From the NCBI GenBank assembly GCA_004431415.1, contig QPMI01000626.1:1-64000 (forward strand): a DNA stretch of 64,000 nt. Direction: 5' to 3'. Of the stretch, positions 21,350 through 31,683 are shown in pieces. Made by a program: the position numbers and the translations under genes. The number at the start of each line of letters is the position of its first letter. Position 1 is the first letter of the stretch. This stretch comes from Cyanophora paradoxa. Taxonomy: Eukaryota > Glaucocystophyceae > Cyanophorales > Cyanophoraceae. The notes under the pieces were generated by a model that saw nothing but the letters and a program-made list of their open reading frames with translations, was not told the origin of the DNA and made no database searches.

Positions 21350-21640
21350 ATGAACCCCGCCTGGCTCGGAATCCAGCTGCCTCCGTGGAGCGGGACGCAC
21401 TGCGAGCAGCAGCATCAGCAGTCGCTCGGCTCTCTGGTGATGAAGGCCGGCGAGGAGCTCCGCGTGGACCTGAGCAAACTCAAGCTCAACGTCGTGCCCT
21501 TCTGGAGGCGAGGTCAAACGTGCGTCGCACCACGCTCTGCCGGCGCTCCCATCGCGTTTTCCGCCCCAATGATAGAACCGGCGATCCGGCCCCGGCCCCC
21601 GCCCGCGCCGCGGTCTGCTCCTTTAGCTACGGATAGATAA
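21350..21640 (+). CDS. Small hypothetical protein, two exons
   Basis: ATG 21350 begins MNPAWLGIQLPPW; the body includes SLVMKAGEELRVDLSKLKL. A gt...ag intron (about 21512-21580) joins in frame to a Pro/Arg-rich end that stops at 21640. I recognise no family. Upstream exons are possible, and the opposite strand also stays open, so this is tentative. It lies divergent to the MFS gene, 210 bp away. Confidence 0.3.
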   Translation: MNPAWLGIQLPPWSGTHCEQQHQQSLGSLVMKAGEELRVDLSKLKLNVVPFWRRGQTCVAPRSAGAPIAFSAPMIEPAIRPRPPPAPRSAPLATDR

Positions 21641-22238
21641 CCCCCATTCGCATCGCGTAACCATGAAGCCGCTCCTGCGGCGCATCACGCCGCAGTGTCT
21701 CCGTCGCCTCGTGCGGGATGTGCGGCGGCGTCGGATCGAAACCATGCCATGTGTGTGAAGGTGCTGGGATCTCGCGGGCTACTGGCTCCTACGGTGCGTC
21801 GAGTCCGGCAATGGCAGCTGCAGAGCGCGCGCCTGATCGGGCGCGCGGCTTTCCCGCAGGGATGATGCGCTGCCACAGGCAAGCAGTCCGATCATGACCG
21901 GTGGGCTCATCTAGATCTTGACATATCGATCGCAGGTGCCGAGGCGAAGGAGCTCTGAAGTGTCCCCGTTGCGGCGGCAAGCACCCGCACTGAGAACCAC
22001 ACTGCTCTCTTTCAATTCAGCTTCGCCAGCCCGTGCTGGTCTGTAAAGTACATTTCTGGCTCCTTCCTCGTTGTAAATAGCCCCCTTTATCTGGTAGACT
22101 TTGTAATTGCGTGGCCTCTTTCTGAATCTTCTGTACTCGCTGCCTCATATCTATCTAGCACTAGCTAGCTATCTGTACATGATGCACGAGACTCTGAAAG
22201 CCGAGCGCCCGTCCTCGTAGCCGAGCGCTCCGGCGCCG
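21641..22238. other. Spacer without recognisable gene
   Basis: Mixed composition, AT-richer from about 21890 to 22190. It contains agatctt/ctagctagctat palindromic words near the 3' end of the zinc-finger gene. No supported exon. Confidence 0.4.
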
Positions 22239-22934
22239 TCATCGGGGGGCGAAGCCATAGGACGTGCTCCACTTCCCGAAGCCTGCCGCGCCGCGATGTC
22301 GGCTGTCGAGGGCAGGAGCAGCGAACGCAGCGTTGCGCTGCACTGCACGGGGCGCACCTTTTTTGGAAGGGGCGGTCTCGCTGACGGAGAAGCGCCCCTG
22401 GTGGTAGCTGCTGTGCTCTTGCGACCTGATTGATGGGCGCGGTGGTACATGGTCGGCGTCAAGACGAGAAGCGCAGCCGAGCCGCGCTTTGTCACCTCGG
22501 ATCGGCCTCGCCAGAGTAGCACTCGACATGGTAGAAGAAGCGCATCTTCCTCCCTGCGCGTGAGGCGGCGGCGCTCAAGATCTTGAGCAGCCGCCTTCGA
22601 GCTGCAGGTGATGCGGGATTGCCGACCGTCTCTCACTGCAATTAAACGCAAGTCGGATCAGCGAAGGCCGGCCTCGCATGTACGGGAAAGCGGCAGCTAG
22701 AGCTAGAAGGTGGATCGAGTCCGGACGCAGCGGCCGGCGGCACACGGCGAGAGCACGGCCCGGCGGGTACTCACCGATGACAGGCGAGCCCTTCATGATG
22801 ACCTCCTTGCACTCTCGGCACGACCTGGGCGTGCGGGGCGCCGTTCAGCGACTGCGAGCGGCGCCCCCCCGAGGTGGAGCCAACCATCCGGTTCGTATCG
22901 CCGTGCCCTGCGACACCGTCCAGTACTCTGTCAT
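22239..22934 (-). CDS. 92-residue PARP-type zinc-finger protein
   Basis: Assembled from six tiny exons whose phases all agree: about 22934-22885, 22824-22775, 22635-22627 (9 nt), 22553-22496, 22425-22358 and 22282-22239 (279 nt with stop). The protein starts MTEYWTVSQGTAIRTGW. It has a CREC pair (SCRECKEVIMKGSPVIG), a basic strand and FYHVECYSGEADPR (His and Cys of a C2HC finger), then SSYHQGRFSV and a C-terminal KKGFGKW. Spacing and order match PARP-type fingers, which bind DNA breaks (family knowledge). Skipping the 9-nt exon would keep frame, but the finger reads better with it. No catalytic domain is attached. The neighbour is DONSON, transcribed divergently from 77 bp away, which suggests co-regulation. 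DNA binding is inference. Confidence 0.75.
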
Positions 22935-23011
22935 TGCCGGCCGAGCCCGGCACAAAGCCGGCCAAGCCGCCCAAGTGTGGCTCGGGGGGATACCGCGCCA
23001 AAGTTCAAAGA
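22935..23011. promoter_or_regulatory. 77-bp bidirectional promoter region, zinc-finger/DONSON
   Basis: The sequence between the two predicted ATGs. Both 5' leaders must start in or very near it. No TATA-like element is visible. Confidence 0.45.
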
Positions 23012-25190
23012 ATGACAGCCTCGCGGCCAGCTCCCCGGTCGCACGCGCCCGCGGCTCCCGTGCACGAAACTCGTGCTTACTCGAGAGCCGAGGAGGTGCG
23101 CCTCCGCCGACCGTTCCGGACTTTGCCGCCATCTCGCGCTCCTCCTCCCGGTTTGCCGACCGCGCCCGGCTGCTTGTACAGAGAGACACCGCGTTGGAAG
23201 CTGGAGATCACGCGCAAGCACGCCCCGAGAAGACGAGGCGCGTCGAGCTTGACCACGCGGCGCTCAAGGCGAAGCTGGAAGTGTGCCTGACGCCCGAGAG
23301 CTCCTGCGCACGCATGCTCAGTTGCTACCGCAGAAGGAGGCCGAATTGCGTGGAGGCGCTGGGCCCTCGAGCGCGAGGGTGCGCTCAGACAGCTATGCCG
23401 CTGGCGTCTTAGCTGCCTCCCAACGCGGTGCTGCAGGCGCTTCCAGAAGCTCCGGTGGACTGGACGATCAAGACGCACGCCATATTCCTCTCGAGCCGCC
23501 CGTTCGAAATCGCCCGCCGCCTCCGCGCCTCCTCGGCGGCCCGGGCGGCTGCCGAGGCGTGCCACCCGCCTGAGCACCCGCCGGCCGTGCGCGCGCCCTC
23601 CCCCTGCCGCCTCCGCCGTGCGCGAACGGTTCGCGTGCTGCGCAGGGCGAGACGCTGGGGGACGGGAGCAGGCGGCTGCAGCAGGCGCTGGCGCACTGGG
23701 TCTTCCCGGCGGCGCCGCTGCCCGAGTCGGTGCGGCACAGCTGGCCCTCCTCGGAGGCCGCGATGGCGAGCATCGCCACGCGGGCCGCCACCGAATCGGT
23801 TGCGCACGTCATTTGGGAGCGCCGCACGCAGTGGTGCGGCCCCGCCGCCCGCCCCCCGCCGCCTTCTGCTGAGCGTCTGCGGGGCCGGCAGGGAGAACGC
23901 CCTCAGCGACGCGGTGATGCAAGTGCGGGCGGGCCGCTGCGACGCGCTGTACGTCGTGGGGCGGCCCTGGGCGGCCCTCTTCCTCTCCTGGCGCGTCGCC
24001 GGCTGCTGCGGGCAGCCCGCCGCCCTCGTCTCCCGCACCTCCAAGGGCCAGCGCGCCTACTTCCGCAAGTCCTGTGCGCCCGCCCCGCCCCGCCCCCGTC
24101 TCCCCCCCCCCCCTCCCCCCTCCCCGGGAGCGCCGGCCCGAGCGCGCGGCAGACGCGGCGTACCGCACCGTCGGGGACGAGCCGGAGGGGAGCGCTCCCG
24201 AGCTCGAGCGCCGCGCCGTGCGCTTTGACCCGCCCGCCCGCCCTTCCCCGCCCCGCCCCGCCCCGGTCTTGCTCACGCCGAGGTCCCCGCCCCGCAGGCC
24301 CTCGACAACATGATGAACGACGGGCCGTCCACGGGCGTCGGGTACAACCCCCCCCCCCCCCCCCCCCTCTTCACCTCGCCGCCCGCCCCGCCCGCCCCGC
24401 CCCGCCCCGCGCCGCGCCGACGCCCCCTTGCAGGCGCAACGCCTCGGCGAACCGCGACCCCCTCATCGTGCAGGTGCCTCTACCCCAGCGAGCGCTCGTT
24501 TCCCCCCCCCCCCCCCGTTCTCTGACGCCGGGTACCTCCGCAGGGCCCGGGGGGCCCGGCGCTGCTCTTCGAGGGGCACGACGGCGTCTGCGCCATCCGC
24601 GACGCCCTCATCATGATGAAGCGCGCCCCTACCCCCCTCCGCCGAGCGCCGCAGCGCCGTACCCCCCTGCTGACCCCGCCCCCCGCAGGCCGGTGGGCGG
24701 CGACGTGCCGCTGCTCCTCGCGGGGGCGCCGTTCGCGCACGGCTCGCTCCGCTTCTGCGAGGTCCCCCCCCCCTCTCCTCCCCCCCCCTGCCGAGCCTGC
24801 CGAGCAAGGCCGACCGCTCGGCAGGCGCGGATCCCGGGGCCGGCGCGGCGGACGCCGCGAGGCGACGAGGCTCACGCGCTGGAGGTGACCGGACCGCTGC
24901 TGCCGCACTCGCTGCAGGCGCTGCTCGGCGTGCTGCGGGACCACCACCCCTTCGACTTCACGGGCACCTTCCGGACCGAGGTCTCCACCGTCCGCCTCTC
25001 CTCCCCCGCCTTCCTCTCGCAGCCGGCCGCCCCCGCGCCCCGCCCCGGCGAGAAGCGCAAGGCCGCGTTCGGACCGGACGCGCAGTGCGCGCGCTCGCCG
25101 GCCTTCCGGCGCCTCCCGGAGAGCGAGCGGCCGGTCACCCGCGTCGCCTGCTCCGCGGGGCGCATCCGCCGCGAGGAGCCGCCCCAGTAG
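23012..25190 (+). CDS. DONSON: DONSON homologue (replisome assembly factor)
   Basis: Exons join in frame from ATG 23012 (MTASRPAPRSHAP) through RVELDHAALKAKLE and KEAELRGGAGP, into the conserved core: PVDWTIKTHAIFLSSRPFE (about 23452-23508), LAHWVFPAAPLPESVRHSW, DALYVVGRPWAALFLSWRVA (about 23940-24000), VSRTSKGQRAYFRKS, LLFEGHDGVCAIRDALI, VPLLLAGAPFAHGSLRF, and TGPLLPHSLQALLGVL (about 24889-24935), ending at TAG 25190. These are the successive conserved blocks of the DONSON family, which helps load the CMG helicase at replication origins in animals. The N-terminal part is short compared with the human protein (566 aa). About 11 exons; several introns are C-runs (e.g. 24349-24367). It is paired head-to-head with a small zinc-finger gene. 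Confidence 0.85.
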
Positions 25191-25723
25191 ATAGAGAGGG
25201 GCGGGAACGGGGCCGGCCGCCGGCCCTCGCTAGCTGTAGGTAGGCTGTAGTATCGATATCATAGTATATATCATGATACCGTAGTACGCCGTGACGCTTC
25301 GCAGTCACAAACCCCTTCTGAGAACAACCACTGACTCTCAGTCTTCTGAGAAATCTCAGAGTGTAAGGGGCGGAAGGATTAACCCGCCGGGCCGGTCTCG
25401 CGGCAGCACGTCATGTGCATTTGCAGTATGCAGATAACAACAATTACTTGAGCTCTTCTAGATCTGCTGCGCATGCTAGCATAGCGCTGTTACAAGCCTT
25501 GAAGCACATGCATGCATATGTACGACTTCCGGGACTGGACTCCGGGACTCGAGCTCCGGGACTCGAGCTCCGGAACGTTCGAGCTCGAGAATATTCGAAT
25601 TCGAATTCAGCGGGACAGGCCGGCCTGCAAATTCGCGCAAAAAATGAGCCCGCGCAATTGCGAAAAATGAGCTAGCGCAAAAACCGAGCCGCGATATCGC
25701 TCAACATTAATATTGAGTATTGA
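25191..25723. other. Convergent spacer with hairpin and short repeats
   Basis: AT-richer non-coding sequence between DONSON and the hemerythrin-like gene. It contains an imperfect inverted repeat (25312-25370), repeated GGGACTCGAGCTCC units (about 25540-25575), and GCGCAAAAAATGAGC-type repeats at about 25625-25690. Confidence 0.6.
25312..25370 (+). repeat. Imperfect inverted repeat (possible 3' hairpin)
   Basis: CCCCTTCTGAGA at 25312-25323 pairs with TCTCAGA-gtgta-AGGGG at 25354-25370. Two extra CTGAGA/TCTCAG pairs lie inside, so alternative stems are possible. It lies about 120 bp past the DONSON stop. Confidence 0.6.
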
Positions 25724-27047
25724 TCATGCTACGGTACGGACCGTCTCGATGCGGGCCATGAGGTCGCGCGAGGTGCACACCGGGCTCTGTCCGCTCGGTC
25801 AGCGTGCTGGGCGGGGCGGGGCGGGGCAGGGCGGGGCGGCCGCGGGGCGGGGCGGGCCGTCTTGAAGCCGATGGACTTCTCGGTGACGGAGCGGAGGGCC
25901 GGGCCCGTGATCGCCTTCCGCATCGCCGGGATGATGTCCGACTCCTGCGGCGGAGAGCTGTCCGTCAGGGTTCCGGATCCGGAGAAATGAGAACGACGCG
26001 CGGGCCGGGCCGAGCTCGAGGCCGCCGCGACTCGGCGGACCGCACCTCCTCCTCGACGTGCTCGACGAAGGCCTTGCGGAGCGCCTTCAGCGTCTTCAGC
26101 ACGTTCTCGTCGCTCACCTGCCGCCGCGAGCCGCCGCGACCGCGAAAGTGAGCGGGCGCGAAAGCGAGCGATGGGAGGAAGCCGGCTCGCGCGCGCCGGC
26201 TGGTTGGGGATCTTCGCGATCTCAGCCTCCAGCGTGATCAGCAGCTCCTCGACCTGGCCCCGCGCCGATAAGAGGGAGCGCCCGGCGCCGGCCTGCAGGG
26301 CCGCCCGCGCGCCTCGCGGTGAGCGTTGATGGAGTGGTCGAAGAGCGTCTTCCCGTTGGGCAGCTTGGACTCATGCGCGCAGGCGGCGCCCGCCGGGCTT
26401 AGTCTCGCAGCGCGTGCGCTCTCGATCCCAGAAGCCGGCGCGGCGGACCAGAATTGGGTAGAGAAGGATGCGCTCAATGTAATCGTCTGCGGATCCGGAG
26501 ATCGAGAAGAAAGTTGGCTTCGCGTGCGCGGCACCGGGCGGCAAGCGGCCTCGGTCGAGGGAGAATTCGAAAGCGAGTTTCGCGTCCCCGTACGCGGCAC
26601 GCACGAGTCATCATCTGCGGTCGCGGCTCGCAATCAGCGCAATTCGCAAGCAAACGCAGCGCCGGCGCCGGAGACAGCTAGCCGAGTCACGCGCACCTCC
26701 TTCAGGAGCTCGTTCAGCATCGCCTCTCGCTCGGTCGGCGTCCCCTGCGCTGAAGCGTGAGCTGATATCGTCTAAAAGCGAGAGAGCGGGCTCGCCTTCT
26801 CCAGCTTGTCCTGCAAGGGGCGAGCAGGCGCGAAAATTTGACGGAGTCAGATTCGCGCGCGCCGCCGCGATCGGCGGCGCCGAATCAGAAGGGAAGAAGT
26901 CTGACCATCAACTTGATGACACGCTTGTGGTCCTGTGCATTTGCGCCGCGCGAAAATGTGAGGACGGGAGACCGCGCGCCCGAGCACGCGTACGCGCACG
27001 TCGAGGAGCATGTCGAAAGCGTTCTCGAAATCGGCGTTGTTCGACAT
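25724..27047 (-). CDS. Hemerythrin-like (HHE cation-binding) protein
   Basis: Short exons read MSNNADFENAFDMLLD (ATG 27047), then DHKRVIKLM, DKLEK, TEREAMLNELLKE, DYIERILLYPIL, SKLPNGKTLFDHSINAHRE, VEELLITLEAEIAKIPNQ, and VSDENVLKTLKALRKAFVEH followed by VEEE joined to ESDIIPAMRKAI, ending SRDLMARIETVRTVA. The His/Glu pattern (DHK..., LFDHSINAH, EHVEEEESDIIP) is that of the di-iron four-helix hemerythrin fold. The exon supplying the second-helix ligand is not fully resolved: phase suggests a His just before DYIER. Several introns start with GC rather than GT, and many contain GCGCGAAAATTT-like words instead of C-runs. Roles of such proteins include oxygen or iron sensing; here it is unknown. 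Confidence 0.75.
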
Positions 27048-27495
27048 CGCGGCGAGCGGGCGGGCGGCTAGGCGCTTTGACGGGCGGTGCACAGCCTGGC
27101 AGTGGGCAGCGGGCGAACAGATTGAATAGCCGGGCCCGGGGGTACGGGCGCCCCGGAGCCTTCGAAACTTGAAGCGCAGATCTATAGAGGGCCGCCGGGC
27201 TCCGGTTTAATCTATAGCTACGAATAGACACTCCGCTATACTGCAGATACCTGAATTAAATGCTTCAGATCAATAGATTTAGCTACGTATACGTAGCTAA
27301 TTTTAATTTCGCAGCGTTTCGCAGCCTGGGGCCGCATGCATGCGCTATACTGTCGAAGTTCGGAACGTTTTTTTGCGATCCAAATTGCGGGAATTTAGGT
27401 TTCCTTTATATCATATGCATGATCATGATCATGAATTGATTATTGCTGGCACTGTACATGAGCCATGGTGGCGAAAACAAGCGATTGCCCCGACC
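27048..27495. other. Spacer, AT-rich, with ATGCATGATCATGATCATGA
   Basis: Lies upstream of the hemerythrin-like gene and downstream of the pRiA4b-like gene, both on the minus strand. AT-rich from about 27205 to 27470, including a TACGTATACGTA palindrome near 27287 and a GATCATGATCATGA run at 27420-27434. Confidence 0.5.
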
Positions 27496-29596
27496 CTAAG
27501 CGAAACGCTGCCGCCGGCGCTGGCCCGAGGCGTCTTCGTCCTCCTCCTCCTCCTCTTCCTCCTCCTCCTCCTCCTCCTCCTCGTCGTCCTCGTCGTCGTC
27601 CTCGTCCTCTTCGTCCTCGTCCTCCCCCCACTCCATGGCCTCCCCGCCCGGCCCGTCCTCCGGCTCGAAGTCCCCCGCCTGGAACCGCTCCCCGCGCCGC
27701 ACCGCCTGCCCGGTCGGGCGCCTCAGAGGCGCTGAAGGCGGCGGCGGTGGCGGAGGGCGGGCGGGCCTGGGGCAGGGCGGCGTTGACGGCGTCCACGTCG
27801 AAGTGTTCGGGGCGCCAGACGCCCCCGGCCATCGCCCCCCGGTTCGAGTACGTCCGCGCAACCTGCCCGCCCGCCCCAGTCGGCCCTCGGCGCTGGTGGC
27901 CTGTCGAGTCGGGGTCCGGGCGCGGGGGTACCTGCTGCGCCGCCCACTGCGCCCGCTCCCTGCTGTACCCTGCGCCGGCCGCTCGGGTTGGGGGTGGAAA
28001 GTAGGGTCGAGCGCGGGGCCCGTGGCCGTACCGGGGGAGGAGCGGTCGGTCGTCAACGTCAGGAACTCCTCGTACCCCCTCACGCCGCCGCAGTCCTCCG
28101 GGGGGCACGCCCGCGCCCCGCCCGTGCAGCGGGGGTACGCGACGCCCGGCTGCGGGGGGTGCACCGCCTCCACCTCCACCTCGTGGTACCAGTTGTCCCC
28201 TGGGGGTACCGCATCAAATCCCGCGCGGGGTACGTGCGCAAAGACAGCGCGGGGGGTAGGGGCGCACCGCCGTCGTACGTGTACCAGAAGCGGTCGCCGG
28301 GGGCGAGCCCCAGGTCGCACAGCTTGAATTTTTCCTCCTGACGGGGCCTCAGCGCCGGCCCAAGACCAGCCGCAGGGGGTAGGGCGTCGGGAGGAGGGGG
28401 GTACCGACGCCTCGCCCTGGTCGAGGTCTCCGTCACCGAACATGTCCGAAACGGTGTGCAAACCCTTCACATGGAACTCGTGAAGGTGGCCTGGGGGTAC
28501 GCGGTTCGAAAAAAAGAGGGGGGGAAGAAGCGGGAGGGCAGTTCTTCGAAGGGGGTACAAGGGCGCGCACTGTCGTACCAGCCCATCGCCTCGTTGAGGA
28601 CGGAGTGAACGACCAGGAGCGGCGCGTCGCCTGCGCGCGGCGCTCGGCGGGTACAGGGTCGGAGGCGGGGAGGGGGGGCGGGGTACCGCGGATCTCGATG
28701 GTTCGGTGGATCGGGGGCTCGATGCCGTGGAGACGTACCCTTAGGCGCAGGGCCGATGCCTTGGCCTCGCGCGCTGCGGCGCGGCCCCGGGGCCCGGGCT
28801 CTAAGCGCGGCGCAGGCGCCAGGCGGGAAGGATCGCGAGGGCGCACCGGACGCCTTTGCGGTGCGGTCGAGAAGGGCTGCGAGGTTCTCGGGGCGGGCGG
28901 GGTCGAGCAGGGACGCCGCCGCGGGGTCGGACGCCGGCGCGAAGGCCACCAGGCGGTGCTGCGGCGGCCCGGCGCGCGGGCGGAGGTGAGGAGACGCCCC
29001 GCGCGGCTGATCCGGACCTCGGGGCGCGCGCCGCGCCTCACCATGCGCTTCGTCTTCTCGTGGCGCAGGACGGCGACCCACTCCTCAGCGGGGGCCTCGC
29101 CGGCGGCGCCGGCGACGTCGGCCTGCCGCAGCGCCCGCGAGACGCTTGCAGGGACGCTGACCTGCGCGTCCGACGGCCCGCGCATGAGCGGCGCCGCGGA
29201 GCCGTCGGCCGGCTGATGCGCAGGGCTACAGCGCACCCGAGCGACGGCGACGGCGGCGAGCCGCGGCGCGGCAGCGACGTGTGCGATGGTCCCGCGGACG
29301 CTGTGATCGGAGCTCCAGGGCTCGTCGCTGAACGGAAAGCCCCGCTCCTGCTCGGCGCCCGCGGGCGGCATCGTCCGCATCTTCAGGTGCAGCGCGAGGG
29401 TCTGGCCCTCGCGGGGCGGCTTGTCTTCCCGCAGGTCGCCGGCCCGCGGGCCGCTGTTGGGAAGCTGCGCGTTGACGTTGCCTTGTGCCCGCATTGCCAT
29501 TACCATCTGCGTCACCATGTCGGCCCTCGCGTCGACGTGCGCCTCGCGTCCCCACGCGAGCCCCGGCGGCCACGGCAGCCCGTCCGCGCTGGTCAT
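27496..29596 (-). CDS. Protein with plasmid pRiA4b ORF-3-like domain and acidic tail
   Basis: ATG 29596 opens MTSADGLPWPPGLAWGREAH. N-terminal exons carry LRHEKTKRMVRRG, LVAFAPASDPAAASLLDPA and a leucine/alanine helix. The recognisable domain begins with HRTIEIRG and VVHSVLNEAMGWYDS (about 28690-28575), HEFHVKG and VSDMFGDGDLDQGEA, then LCDLGLAPGDRFWYTYD (about 28320-28260), DNWYHEVEVEAVHPPQP, and YPRCTGGARACPPEDCGGV with RGYEEFL (about 28150-28060). It closes with HFDVDAVNAALPQA. This order matches the pRiA4b ORF-3 family, known mainly from bacterial plasmids and IS-associated genes. The last exon is an Asp/Glu run of about 40 residues before a basic end (GQRRRQRFA, stop 27496). The biochemical role is unknown. 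It is divergently paired with the BTB gene. Confidence 0.8.
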
Positions 29597-29703
29597 GTTC
29601 GGATGGGTGGCTCTGTTCGATCAATCGAGATGACGGGCTGCAGACTGCAGCTGCAGGCTGCAGCTGCAGTAGTGGTCGCTGCGCGGCGCCAAAAAAACGG
29701 CCG
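29597..29703. promoter_or_regulatory. 107-bp bidirectional promoter with CTGCAG palindromes
   Basis: Between the ATGs of the pRiA4b-like and BTB genes. Positions 29637-29670 are a tandem of CTGCAG/GCAGCTGC palindromes. These could be a shared binding site. Confidence 0.5.
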
Positions 29704-31349
29704 ATGTACCCACCTATGTCGTCTGCTGAAAAGGCAGGCGCGTCTAGACGCAAGCGTAAGGTGGATGAGGTCGCTGCCGACGGTGCGCTGCCCTGCCCCG
29801 CCAGGTCGGAACACTCGCACGGTGAAGTGAACGTGCTCGCGCATGCGACGGCACCGCCGACGGGCCATCGATATCGGGGGTAGCCATCGTGGTGAAGCTG
29901 GGTGCGCTCTTTCGGTAACGAGTGCGCTCTCCCTGTCTTACGAGCTCGCGCAGACCACGCCGCGTCGCTGCTGTTCGACAACCAGCAGCTGGCAGACATC
30001 GTCCTCGTCACGCGCGGATGCGCAAAGCAGAAGCGGTGGCTGCTCTCCGAACTGCTGCGGCCGGCCCGCTTCTTCGACTCGCTCCTGTCGGAGCGCTGGA
30101 ACGGGAGCGCGGCGCCCGGGGCGCCGGGCCGCCCCGCGGAGGTGCACATTGACCTCAAGGAGCTCTGCGGAGACGAGGAGGCCTTCGACGCGTTCCTGCG
30201 GCTCCTGTACGCGGGCCGGCCCGACGACGCCTTCCACGACGTAACAACGGCGCTGCGCCTCCTGCGCGTCTTCCGGGCGTTCGCGTGCGGTCCCGCGCCG
30301 CTCCCGCGCGCGCCGCGCGATCCGTTTGACCGCGGCGCAGGTGGGAGGATGGCGAGCAGGCGGCGGTGGAGTACCTCCGCGGGGCAGTGCAGCAGACCGA
30401 CGCGCCGGCCGTGCGGGCGGCGGGGGAGGAGCTGAGCCTGCCCGAGCTTCAGCGGATCGCGGAGGAGGCGGAGGCGACGATCGGCCCGCTCATCGCGGGA
30501 GACGTCCTGAAATCCGTCTTGCAGAGCGCGTGCTCGAATCGGGCCGACCAGCAGCAGCTCGACGAGATCGCCGCCGACTTGCGTTTCCGGGCCGCCCGGC
30601 CGCTGCCCGGCGAGAGCCCCGAAGCCGCCCTCTCGGAGGTCCGCGCCGCTGTTTCGCATGCCTCGGACAATTGCGGCATGTCGCACGCCCCTGTCACTTC
30701 CTTCCTCCTGCGGATGCACATCGAGTTCTCGGCGCCCGACACCATCTTGGCGCTCGTGAAGAAAAACGTGCAAGTGCATGTGTCCGATCGCTGCCCTGTC
30801 TGCTATGGGTGCCGGCCCAGGTACCGCATCAACCCGGAGCTCGTCGCCGTCGCGATCGAGCACCTGATCTTCAAGGCGCGCCCTTCCCCCGGCCCCTCCG
30901 GCTGACTCACAGTGCTTGCTCCGCTGACTCACTGGGGCCGGGCGGCGCAGACGTCGACGGATTTCACTGCCCTCAAGGCGTCCGCCGAAATTCCCGTCTG
31001 CCCGCACGCGTATGGCGCCGCCGCCGCGCCCCACGTGCGCATAGGCGCCCCCTCCCGCCCGCCTGCACTCGCCTCTGACAGAGCGCAGCGCTCCTCCTTC
31101 ATCCTTCGGGACGCGGCGGACTCTGCTTTCGCGCGGGCGCTGGAGGAGGCGGTGCAGCGGAGCGCCGGAGAGGGCCCCGCCCGCCGCCTGGAGGCCGCCC
31201 AGACCGTTCTGAAGCGCGCCGCCGCCCTCGGTTTGGGGCCGGCGACCCTCGCCGCCGCCCGGCGCCTCCAGGGCAGCCCCGCCTTCGCCGCCGGCGCCGC
31301 GCCGGCCGCCCCGGGCCCCTCCGCCACCGCCGCGCGCCACTCGACGTAA
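29704..31349 (+). CDS. BTB/POZ domain protein
   Basis: ATG 29704 starts MYPPMSSAEKAG with a basic patch (SRRKRKVDE) that could be a nuclear signal. The second exon carries a BTB-type sequence: LLFDNQQLADIVLVTRG, FFDSLLSERWNG, AEVHIDLKELCGDEEAF and FLRLLYAGRP. It splices (gtgcgg...cag) to WEDGEQAAVEYLRGAV with a C-terminal helical region (BACK-like): EELSLPELQRIAEEAE, CPVCYGCRPRYRINPELVA. A final exon carries LEEAVQRSAGEGPARRLEA and ends at 31349. BTB proteins dimerise and often serve as Cullin-3 adaptors. No Kelch, zinc-finger or MATH domain is attached here. Confidence 0.75.
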
Positions 31350-31683
31350 ACGCGACTGTGTATTGCCGAAGGCGGTTTCGAGTTCACAGGGGCGCGGAGC
31401 TGAAAAGAGGGGGAAGGAAGTGGAGCGGGGGAGGGGAGAGTGGGGGGTGGGGGGGGGAGGGGGTATGAGGTCCGAGATTGCGGATAGAAAGAGGGTGCAG
31501 GGTCGGACGAGGGGGCCCGGGGCGGGAGGGAGGGCAAGAGAAGATCGCCGCGGCCGGCCGAACTCCAGAGGCGAGCACGAGCTGAGCTGCAGGAGGAGGG
31601 AGTTAGGGCGCCGGCGGACACGGAAGGGACAAAGAGACGGGGCAGGGCCCCCGAAAAGGATGGCACCTGGGCCTGGGAGGCAG
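31350..31683. other. Convergent spacer, G/A-rich
   Basis: Between the BTB stop and the stop of the duplicated-domain gene. Purine-rich on plus (GGGGAGAGTGGGGGGTGGGG-like near 31430-31465). No gene seen. Confidence 0.5.

Noticed and set aside
22845-23577. Minus-strand frames overlapping DONSON exons
   Set aside because: The plus-strand exons join in phase and match DONSON blocks; only the part below 22934 belongs to the minus-strand zinc-finger gene.
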